Source of the DNA: Xiamenia xianingshaonis
GTDB taxonomy: Bacteria; Actinomycetota; Coriobacteriia; Coriobacteriales; Eggerthellaceae
Direction: 5' to 3'
NCBI RefSeq assembly: GCF_017945865.1
Contig: NZ_CP072829.1
Span: forward strand, 1,054,001 to 1,118,000
DNA: 64,000 nucleotides
Shown here: positions 57,225-64,000 of the stretch, piece after piece
Layout: every line of letters starts with the position of its first letter
Numbering within the stretch: position 1 is the first letter of the stretch
Translations under genes and position numbers: made by a program
Notes under the pieces: model-generated
The model's input: the letters and a program-made list of their open reading frames with translations, nothing else
Told to the model about the DNA's origin: nothing
The model's database searches: none

Positions 57225-58430
57225 CTACTGGATCGTGATCACCTCGTCGAGGACATAGTGAAACGTTGGTGCGGAGCAGTTTTCGCTTTCGTGGTATTCT
57301 TCCCGCAAGTCTATGGTGTCGGAGGGGTCGTCCGGGTTTGTTCCGGTGTAATCCCCGTAAAACACCTGGACGCTGTCTTCCTTGAAGCCTTTCACCAGCT
57401 CTTCTATTCGCTCCTCTGTTCCCTCTGCCGCGCTATACGCATTGAGCTCCAGCAACTGCACCCATTCCTGTTCGAAGCCGGCTCCTGCGTCGTTTCCATG
57501 CACCGTGGCTTCCACGCACTCTTCGATGTCTTTCCCTTCCAAAACCGCCTGCGCCGCCGCCGTCATATAGGGCGCCCAGTTGAATCTCGTGCCGATGAGA
57601 TAGGTCGTTGGCGCGATGTCCCTCATGCTCTCGTTGTAACTGACGTAATAGACCTCCTGAGAGCTCTTGGATTCCTCGCAGGCGGCCGCCGGCCCGGAGG
57701 TGTCCGTCTCCTGGGATATGACGACGCATCCCTCGTCGATCAGCTCTTTGGCGAGCTTCTTTTCCAAATGATAGTTTGTCCAGGTGTTTGCATATTTCAC
57801 CGTCATGACCGCATCCGGAACCTCTGTCCTTGCGCCGAGGAGGAACGCCGTGTAGTCGGAAATCACCTCCGCAGAGGGATACGCGCCTACGTAACCGATT
57901 TTCGCCTGCTCCGGCGTGATCCGCCCCTCTGCGATGAGTTCTTTCAACTTCATTCCCGCAACGACGCCGCAGAGGTATTTGCCCTGGTAGATGCTGCCCA
58001 TAAACGTATGGTAATTCGGCAGCAGCGGATCCTCGTTCGCGTTGCTGCAGGTGGCTTGACAGAACTGGACGTCAGGGTGCTGTTCCGCGCATTCCTTCGT
58101 CTTCTCTCCATAGCCATAGCTGGTGGTAAAGATCAAGCCGCACCCGGCATCCACAAGCTCTTCCAACACCGCATCCACGCTGTCTTCCGAAACATTGTAT
58201 CTCGCGGTCGTTTCCACGTTTTCGGCATACAGCTTCTCTATTTCCGTCTGCGCCTTCATGAAATTGCTCGTGTACGCGGTGCTGGCGTCCCCAACATACA
58301 CAAAGCCTATTTTCAGGAAGCCGTTCTCGTGGTTTCCGTACGCAACATAATGGATGGAGCAAATGACGGCGATCGCGGCAAGCACGCTGAGCAGGGTCGT
58401 GAGGTATTTTTTGCCTGTTTCACTCTTCAT
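57225..58430 (-). CDS. BMP family (nucleoside/lipoprotein-type) substrate-binding protein
   Basis: The 401-residue protein has an N-terminal membrane anchor (about 11-32) without a clear lipobox, then a BMP/Med-type periplasmic binding fold: LKIGFVYVGDASTAYT, YNVSEDSVDAVLEELVDAGCGLIFTTSYGYG, QGKYLCGVVAGMK and KIGYVGAYPSAEVISDYTAF. Relatives bind purine nucleosides for ABC transporters, but no permease or ATPase is encoded here. ATG 58430 overlaps the stop of the upstream receptor gene by 11 nt, so the two are translationally coupled and the product may present a ligand to that receptor. Base composition is less GC-rich than the surroundings. Confidence 0.85.
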   Translation of the reverse strand: MKSETGKKYLTTLLSVLAAIAVICSIHYVAYGNHENGFLKIGFVYVGDASTAYTSNFMKAQTEIEKLYAENVETTARYNVSEDSVDAVLEELVDAGCGLIFTTSYGYGEKTKECAEQHPDVQFCQATCSNANEDPLLPNYHTFMGSIYQGKYLCGVVAGMKLKELIAEGRITPEQAKIGYVGAYPSAEVISDYTAFLLGARTEVPDAVMTVKYANTWTNYHLEKKLAKELIDEGCVVISQETDTSGPAAACEESKSSQEVYYVSYNESMRDIAPTTYLIGTRFNWAPYMTAAAQAVLEGKDIEECVEATVHGNDAGAGFEQEWVQLLELNAYSAAEGTEERIEELVKGFKEDSVQVFYGDYTGTNPDDPSDTIDLREEYHESENCSAPTFHYVLDEVITIQ

Positions 58431-61400
58431 GCTCGCTCGCCTCGCTGCCTTTTGCCTCGTAGATGCGGCCCACATCGATGGTTCCATCATCGATCAGGCC
58501 AAGCAAGATGTCTACCAGTGCCGGGTCGAACTGCGTTCCTCTTCCTTTCCGCAGTTCCTCCAACACGTAGCCGAAATCAAGTCTGCTTCGGTAAACCCGG
58601 TTTGCCGTCATGGCGTCAAAAGCATCCGCTATTCCGATGATTCTTGCATACAGGGGAATTTCCTCGCCCTTGAGCCCATGAACATAGCCGCGTCCGTCGT
58701 ATCGCTCATGATGATATAAGGCGCCTTCCGCCACATGGTCGATCAGCGTGAAGCTTTTCAGTATGTCTGCGCCCTTTGTGACATGGGATTTCATAATCGC
58801 ATATTCCTCGTCCGTGAGCCGTCCCGGCTTGTTCAGCACGCGGTCCGGTATGCCGATTTTCCCAATATCATGCAGGACGGCTATTTTGCGCAGGTTCTCG
58901 CATTCTTCGTCGCTCATGCCCAGCTTTTTCGCGATCAGCACCGAGTATTCCGACACCCTGATGGAATGCTGACTGGTATTCTCATCTTTTGCGTCGACCG
59001 TCTGCGCAATCGTCATGATGGTTTCGTTTCCCATTTGCAGCTGCTTTTCAGCCAGCTCTAATTTCATTTGTTGCTGAAGCAGCATTTTCTGCGCCCGTTT
59101 TCGAACGATCAGCCAGGTCAGATACGCCGTCAATATCAGTGACACGATTGCGACGTAGATCAAGAACCACCCGTTGTCGTATATCTCCCTGTCCTTTACG
59201 ATCTGGTAGGTGTTCTCCGCAATCGGCTTGCCTGTTTTGCTGTCAAGCACGGCAACGTGGAAGGTATAGCTGCCGGAGCGCAGGTTGGTATACTCCAGAT
59301 TCGCCGCTTCGCTGGGGGACACGATTCTCGGTTCTTTTTCAAATCCCTCCAGCCAGATGCTGATCACCGGCTCATTGACGGAATAATTGACGATTTCCGG
59401 GTTTATCCTGATGCGCTCCGCATCCCTTACGATGTGAAACGCTTCCCCCTTTTCCATCGGATAGCTGATGCCGTCTACCGTGATCGACTGCAGAAGCATT
59501 CGATACGATCTGGCGTCAACCTCGTACTGGTTCAGGTTCATGCAAACAACCCCAGTCGTGCCAGACATATAATAGTCCCCGTTGTCGTCCAAGCAGTTCC
59601 ACGCGTTGGGCGTCAGCGCCGTCTGCAGGCCCCGCCTCGCGTCTAGGAGAGTGTAGCTCACCTCGTTTCCCTCCAGCAGCTCGGAGCGGTCCACGACATA
59701 GATGCCTGCCGAGCTCAGCACGAACAATTCGTCCTGGCTTCCCTGGACGATGTCGTAATTGTTATAATAGGGGAAGGCGTCCAAGGTTCTGATTCGGCCG
59801 TCATGGTCCATGTAGCACAGGCCGTTTCCAGTTACGACGAACACGCCGTCCCCATTCGCGTCCCGCACCATCTTGATGATGATGTCGGAACTCAGCCTGT
59901 CTTCCTGGTTCAGGGTTTCTTTCACGACGCCGTCCTTGAGGACCGCGATCCCGTTTCCGTCTGTTCCGGCAAGGATGCTGCCATCGTCCCGCTCCAAAAG
60001 CGACAGCACTTTCGGATTCTCCAGCCCTTCCGCCGCTCCAATCCTCTGGGTTGCAACGCCGTTTTGCAGATACGTGACGCCGGAGTCTCCCGCCGCGACG
60101 ATTCCGCCGTCCGTCGTCTCTATGATCGAGCGGAAGTTGTTTCCCAGCGCGCCCGTATCGCTGTCGTATCTGACGATTTCGCCAGCGGGGGACACCTTCC
60201 AAAGTCCCTGGCCAAACGTTCCTATCCACAGGTTTTGGGCGGAATCAACCATCAGGCAGCGAATCCTTGTCCCGCGAAGCCGCTCTGTCAAGTCGTCGGT
60301 GATCTGCGTGGAAGCGCTGTCGCTGCTGATGTCCAGCCCGTCATCGGTTCCCATATACAGGCATCCCTGCCATTGCGCCGTCGTGTTCACGACCTGGTCC
60401 GACGAGTCTTCCTTCCCGTGAATTTCCCTGAAGACGGAAGGGGACAGATGCAGCAGCCCAAGTCGTGAGGACACGAACCATATGTTGCCCTGATAGTCGA
60501 ACAGCGTGTTTTCGAAGGAATTGTTGAAGCTTCCGGTGTCGATCGGTTTGATCTCGCCGGAGTCGTTCAGGTACCCAGCGCCATTGTCGGCGCAGACCAT
60601 CAGCTCGTTTTCTTCCGAAAAGCAAAGGGCATTGATGTCCTTGAGCGCCCCGCACGGCAAAGAGGACGACGCTTTCAGATCCGTCCCTGCTACCCGATAT
60701 ACGTCAATGGCGTCTGCAGAGCCTCCCGCATAGAGGTTTCCCGCTTGGTCGAAGGCGCAGCAATTGTACGCATCGCCGTTTTCCAGAGTCCGCTCCGCGA
60801 TCACTTCGGTGCCGTGCAGCACGTAGAGCTTTCCTTCGTCTGTGACAGCGGCAACGTTTCCGTTTTGATCGGCGCATACGCTGATGGCGTTTACAACCTC
60901 CGGTATCGTCTCATGCACCTTCAGCCCGTCGGACAATTTCATGACGACCAGGCTGGACGTCGTTCCCACATAGTAATTGCCCTGCGAGTCTTCCGCAATG
61001 CAGCGGACGGAGTTGGACGGAAGCCCATTGCTGCGGTTGATCACGTTGGTAATGTTTTGATTGATGCAGATGGACAAGCCGTTGTCGTTGGTGCCGATCC
61101 ACAGTCGGCCGCTTTCATCCGTAAAAAGGCAGTTCACGGTTTTGACGGATTTCATGTCGTTCATCCATTGGAACTGGTTTCCGCTGTAACGATACAGTCC
61201 GCCATAGGTGCCTATCCATAAAACGCCGTCCTTGGTCTGCGCAATGTCGTTGGCCGTTCCTCCCGTAAGCCCATTCTGTCCGTTGTAAACCGTCTGCACA
61301 TATCCCTGGTATTCAAATTCTTCCAGCGTCTGCCAATCTGATGCAGCATGCGCGCATACCGTGTTTGTCGATGCAAGCAGCACGCACAGCGGCAGCGCGA

Positions 61401-62010
61401 AGATCATGGTGCGAAGGGTGCTTTTCGCGCTCTTCGACCGCTTTCCCTTGTTCGCCGTGCCGTCTTTGCCTTTCCTGTTTTGAATCAACCGTATCACCAG
61501 AAAGCACAGCAGCATGGTGATCACTCTATCGAGGAAAACGAGATAGAACTGCCCCATGATGCAGCTGAGTATCCTGTTAAAGCCGATTTCCTGGAACAGT
61601 CCGATGACGCCGTCGCCCCATATATTGCCGGTGTAGCCGTCTTTATAGAAAAAGTTTATGGGGACGGATACGAAAACGGAGACGACTGTTACCGTCAATG
61701 CGGTTGACAGCACTCCGAACAGGTCATCAAAGGCGCCTTTTTTTGCGCTTATTCCGACAATAACCCCGACTGCTATGCTGGTGAACCCATACAGCCAAGA
61801 CATCGGATCATGCAAGCCATACACGACGTTGAGAGCTGCACCTACCATGGCGCCGCACACCGGGCCAAGCGCGTATGCGGCGAACACCGTGCCGATCGTG
61901 TCCAGCCAAACGGGAAGCTCCAGCGTTTCGGCCAATATCCTTCCAGCGTAATTGACAAAGACGCACAAAACGACCAGCAAACTCGTTTTATATAGCTTTT
62001 TCTGTCCCAT
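58420..62010 (-). CDS. ECF-S-like / beta-propeller / Y_Y_Y / HD-GYP membrane receptor
   Basis: A 1196-residue multidomain receptor. Residues 1 to about 180 form five or six membrane helices like an ECF-transporter substrate-binding subunit (LPVWLDTIGTVFAAYALGPV, VYGLHDPMSWLYGF). After a second hydrophobic stretch (about 200-222) comes a large extracytoplasmic beta-propeller of two-component-regulator type (about 245-850; repeats such as DGVLWIGTYGGLYRY and GRLWIGTNDNGLSI), a Y_Y_Y domain (about 865-935), a membrane helix (about 945-968), a short coiled coil and a cytoplasmic HD-GYP domain (about 995-1180) with HDIGKIGIPD and HHERYDGRGYVHGLKGEEIP. HD-GYP domains usually degrade c-di-GMP; here the GYP tripeptide is GYV. 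ATG 62010 is preferred to 62016 for spacing from AGGG. Coupled to the BMP protein gene. Confidence 0.85.
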   Translation of the reverse strand: MGQKKLYKTSLLVVLCVFVNYAGRILAETLELPVWLDTIGTVFAAYALGPVCGAMVGAALNVVYGLHDPMSWLYGFTSIAVGVIVGISAKKGAFDDLFGVLSTALTVTVVSVFVSVPINFFYKDGYTGNIWGDGVIGLFQEIGFNRILSCIMGQFYLVFLDRVITMLLCFLVIRLIQNRKGKDGTANKGKRSKSAKSTLRTMIFALPLCVLLASTNTVCAHAASDWQTLEEFEYQGYVQTVYNGQNGLTGGTANDIAQTKDGVLWIGTYGGLYRYSGNQFQWMNDMKSVKTVNCLFTDESGRLWIGTNDNGLSICINQNITNVINRSNGLPSNSVRCIAEDSQGNYYVGTTSSLVVMKLSDGLKVHETIPEVVNAISVCADQNGNVAAVTDEGKLYVLHGTEVIAERTLENGDAYNCCAFDQAGNLYAGGSADAIDVYRVAGTDLKASSSLPCGALKDINALCFSEENELMVCADNGAGYLNDSGEIKPIDTGSFNNSFENTLFDYQGNIWFVSSRLGLLHLSPSVFREIHGKEDSSDQVVNTTAQWQGCLYMGTDDGLDISSDSASTQITDDLTERLRGTRIRCLMVDSAQNLWIGTFGQGLWKVSPAGEIVRYDSDTGALGNNFRSIIETTDGGIVAAGDSGVTYLQNGVATQRIGAAEGLENPKVLSLLERDDGSILAGTDGNGIAVLKDGVVKETLNQEDRLSSDIIIKMVRDANGDGVFVVTGNGLCYMDHDGRIRTLDAFPYYNNYDIVQGSQDELFVLSSAGIYVVDRSELLEGNEVSYTLLDARRGLQTALTPNAWNCLDDNGDYYMSGTTGVVCMNLNQYEVDARSYRMLLQSITVDGISYPMEKGEAFHIVRDAERIRINPEIVNYSVNEPVISIWLEGFEKEPRIVSPSEAANLEYTNLRSGSYTFHVAVLDSKTGKPIAENTYQIVKDREIYDNGWFLIYVAIVSLILTAYLTWLIVRKRAQKMLLQQQMKLELAEKQLQMGNETIMTIAQTVDAKDENTSQHSIRVSEYSVLIAKKLGMSDEECENLRKIAVLHDIGKIGIPDRVLNKPGRLTDEEYAIMKSHVTKGADILKSFTLIDHVAEGALYHHERYDGRGYVHGLKGEEIPLYARIIGIADAFDAMTANRVYRSRLDFGYVLEELRKGRGTQFDPALVDILLGLIDDGTIDVGRIYEAKGSEASEHEE

Positions 62011-62060
62011 ACACATGCCCTGATTTCGTTTCCATGGCTATTGGAAACTTCGTTGTTCTC

Positions 62061-62852
62061 CTAGATCGTCGAGAGGCGAATGCCCACGTAGATGGAGTTT
62101 TCCGGCAGCCCGGAGATGTTGTAGACGCTCTTGAGCGAGATGGCCGACACCTGCCATTCGTACGTGGTGCCGTCGATGTCGATCGTGCCGGCGCGGAACG
62201 TGTTGCCCGCATTGTCGACGCCGTAGTCGTTCTCTTCGGCGTTCTCCCCGTTGAACCCTTCATAGTCCACCGCCCATTCGATGGCGGCGTCGATGGTGTC
62301 AACCGAGAAGTCGGCGTAACGCACGCGCATTTCGGTGCCCTCGCCGCGCTGCACGTCGAACACCCACGACCCGTTCAGCAGCAGCGCCGCCTGCGAGGCG
62401 TTGAGGCTGCCGATGCCGCCGCCCATCATCATGACGCTCGCGTCGGTCAGCGTCATGTCGTCGGGTATCTTCATGAGGCACATGGACCCGTCGGGCGATT
62501 CGCCGTCGGCGCCGCCCAGGTCATAGGTGGTGAAACCGCTGTCGGCGAACTGCTGCAGAATCTGCGTGTTGTCCATCGCGATGAGGTTTTGCAGGTGCGG
62601 CACGTTGTAGATCGACTCGCGGCTCAGGTTCTCCTCGACGCTGGCCTGCGACCGCGCCGCCGCTTCGGCCATGTTGTTCGACGTGGTTACAAACGTGTAG
62701 ACGCTCAAGCCCAGCCCAAGTGCAATGAGCAGCGCCATGAACGCGAACTGTGGCGCACCGAGCTTCATGGAGCGGCGCAGTCCCGACCCGTCGAGGTAGC
62801 GAACGGAGCCTTGCTTGCTGGAATAAGGGCTCTTCCGAGAAAAAAGGGACAT
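62061..62852 (-). CDS. Membrane-anchored protein of unknown function
   Basis: The 263-residue protein has a cytoplasmic Ser/Lys/Arg-rich N-terminus, one membrane helix (about 34-55) and an extracytoplasmic domain with MTLTDASVMMMGGGIGSLNAS, GSWVFDVQRGEGTEMRVRYA and YDLGGADGESPDGSMCLMK. I do not recognise the family. Its composition is host-like, so it is probably a native gene rather than part of the receptor module. A GTTTCC/GGAAAC hairpin lies downstream (62028-62048). Upstream it is divergent from terC. Confidence 0.6.
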   Translation of the reverse strand: MSLFSRKSPYSSKQGSVRYLDGSGLRRSMKLGAPQFAFMALLIALGLGLSVYTFVTTSNNMAEAAARSQASVEENLSRESIYNVPHLQNLIAMDNTQILQQFADSGFTTYDLGGADGESPDGSMCLMKIPDDMTLTDASVMMMGGGIGSLNASQAALLLNGSWVFDVQRGEGTEMRVRYADFSVDTIDAAIEWAVDYEGFNGENAEENDYGVDNAGNTFRAGTIDIDGTTYEWQVSAISLKSVYNISGLPENSIYVGIRLSTI

Positions 62853-62893
62853 CGAATCTCCTGGGCAGACATGCGAAAGTATCGCTTTTATTA

Positions 62894-62940
62894 AGCATTG
62901 GGCATTATAGCATTGGGCGAAAAAAATGCTGTGCTAGTAT
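62894..62940 (+). promoter_or_regulatory. terC promoter with 10-bp direct repeat
   Basis: TTGGGC (62913-62918) and an extended -10 TGCTAGTAT (box 62935-62940) are 16 bp apart. AGCATTGGGC occurs twice, at 62894-62903 and 62909-62918, with the second copy on the -35, suggesting a regulator site. Confidence 0.5.
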
Positions 62941-62972
62941 GCTGGAGTTGTCGAACAAGGAGTTATAACATC

Positions 62973-63860
62973 ATGGATTTGTTAGATTTTTCAATTTTTA
63001 CGACGCCGGAAGCATGGATCAGCCTGATCACGCTCATTTTCCTCGAGATCGTGCTCGGCGTGGACAACCTCGTGTTCATTTCCATCACGACGAACCGCCT
63101 GCCCGCTGACAAGCAGCACATCGGCCGCAAGCTCGGTTTGGGCGGCGCGCTGGTCATGCGCGTCATCTTCTTGTGCTTCGCGTCCTATCTCGTCCACTTG
63201 GTCGACCCGCTGTTCACCATCGACGTGGGCTTCTACAGCCACGGGTTCTCCGTGCGCGACCTGGTGCTGCTTCTCGGCGGCCTCTACCTGGTCTACAAGG
63301 GCTTCGTCGAGCTACGCGACATGCTGGCGCTCACCGAGGTGAAGGCCGAGCATTCTGACGAGCACAAGGCGCTGCACCTCATCACGCTGCCGCAGGCCGT
63401 CGGCACCATTATGGTCATGGACCTGGTGTTTTCCATCGACTCGGTCATCACGGCGGTCGGGCTGGCCGAGCACCTTATCATTATGATCATCGCGGTCATG
63501 CTTGCGGTGTTCCTCATGATGGCGTTCATCGACCCCATTTCCGACTTCATCAACACCCACCCGGAAATGAAGATCCTCGCGCTTACGTTCATCATCGCCA
63601 TCGGCGCGCTGCTCATCATCGACGCGGCGGGCTTCCATACCGGCATCGAGCTTATGCACATATCGCTTGAAAAGCTCATGGTGTACTTCGCGATGATCTT
63701 CTCCATTGTGCTTGAAGTCATCCAGATGCGCTACCACTCCAACCTGGCGAAATGGAAGGCCGAGCTCGTCTCGCAGCAGGGAGGCGCATCCGCGAAAGCG
63801 GGCGAAGCGGGCGCGACGGCCTCGGAAGAAGGCGCCGACGCGGGCGAAACAAAAAACTAG
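62973..63860 (+). CDS. TerC family membrane protein
   Basis: A 295-residue integral membrane protein with seven or so helices and the TerC signature: LEIVLGVDNLVFISI near the N-terminus and MVMDLVFSIDSVITAVGLA in the middle, both with acidic residues in membrane helices. TerC proteins are linked to tellurite resistance and, in some bacteria, to manganese export that loads secreted enzymes. ATG 62973 follows AAGGAG (62957-62962); a 25-codon upstream extension is not family-like. The C-terminal tail is Ala/Gly/Glu-rich. It lies apart from telA. Confidence 0.93.
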   Translation: MDLLDFSIFTTPEAWISLITLIFLEIVLGVDNLVFISITTNRLPADKQHIGRKLGLGGALVMRVIFLCFASYLVHLVDPLFTIDVGFYSHGFSVRDLVLLLGGLYLVYKGFVELRDMLALTEVKAEHSDEHKALHLITLPQAVGTIMVMDLVFSIDSVITAVGLAEHLIIMIIAVMLAVFLMMAFIDPISDFINTHPEMKILALTFIIAIGALLIIDAAGFHTGIELMHISLEKLMVYFAMIFSIVLEVIQMRYHSNLAKWKAELVSQQGGASAKAGEAGATASEEGADAGETKN

Positions 63861-64000
63861 CGTTTGCTAGTTAACTGCTAACCAAGGCCCGCCCGCCTGC
63901 GCAGGGCCGGTTGACTGGTCAGCGTTTCCCGAAGTGATGCGTTCTCGACGCAACTGACAAAAACCCACCGCGCGACCGGCTTGCTTTCGGAAGCGCGGCG
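63861..64000. other. Window end: hairpin after terC
   Basis: A paired stretch AACC..GGCCC with GGGCC.GGTT (about 63880-63912) could terminate terC; its loop contains the 15-nt word CCCGCCTGCGCAGGG (63892-63906) also found in the hairpin at 14141-14155. No gene is seen before the window ends. Confidence 0.45.

Overview
The window is a high-GC, gene-dense actinobacterial chromosome segment. Gene content and order (ftsK/rodZ/rimO, pgsA-cinA-recA-recX, pyr genes with mIHF-gmk-rpoZ, comEA-comEC-holA, rpsT/lepA/hemW next to hrcA-dnaJ-rsmE-mtaB, metK-priA-rpoD) fit the Coriobacteriia, most likely Eggerthellaceae. Supporting signs are Tat-type binding proteins, abundant iron-sulfur proteins and a mycobacterial-type integration host factor. 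The genus cannot be fixed by reading alone.

Layout. 1-7.4 kb: FtsK C-terminus, a RodZ-like protein, YajQ, RimO, a one-chain PgsA-CinA fusion, RecA and RecX. 7.5-10.2 kb: a zinc/cadmium efflux operon on the minus strand (ArsR/SmtB sensor, free HMA metallochaperone, P-type ATPase) with its promoter and operator. 10.4-13.5 kb: pyrR-pyrB-pyrC behind a PyrR attenuator. 13.7-17.7 kb: an MGMT-like protein, a sirtuin and pyrK-pyrD-pyrF. 17.8-21.1 kb: mIHF, guanylate kinase, RNA polymerase omega, ThiI and two tandem cupins. 21.4-26.1 kb: a small double-glycine leader peptide, then comEA-comEC-holA. 26.1-31.2 kb: HemW, Dus, a small membrane protein, LepA and a ribosomal protein S20 with a long tail. 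31.4-36.8 kb: an AT-rich accessory island with a TetR/methyltransferase pair and an IS30 transposase split by a 2.85-kb insertion holding two frameshifted genes and two small unknown genes. 36.8-41.2 kb: CIRCE-hrcA-dnaJ-rsmE-mtaB. 41.3-46.1 kb, minus strand: an ATP-grasp protein, a DUF1461 membrane protein, GltX and a four-cluster ferredoxin-like protein. 46.4-53.9 kb: a SAM-riboswitch candidate with metK, priA, rpoD and rlmKL. 54.1-56.6 kb: XpaC-like and TelA. 56.8-57.2 kb: tRNA-Gly, tRNA-Val and palindromic repeats. 57.2-62.0 kb: a BMP-family binding protein coupled to a 1196-residue ECF-S/propeller/HD-GYP receptor. 62.1-64 kb: an unknown anchored protein and TerC.

How the genes work together. 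The two pyr clusters supply most of UMP synthesis; carAB and pyrE are not in the window. recA and comEA, which lie 16 kb apart, share an upstream element with identical spacing to a -10-like box. I read this as a candidate competence control element, and recA also has a separate SOS-like promoter. The other strongest candidates for something new are the coupled BMP/ECF-S/propeller/HD-GYP receptor pair, the peptide just upstream of comEA, and RlmKL with a degenerate N-terminal methyltransferase half. All calls come from reading the sequence; no database search was run.
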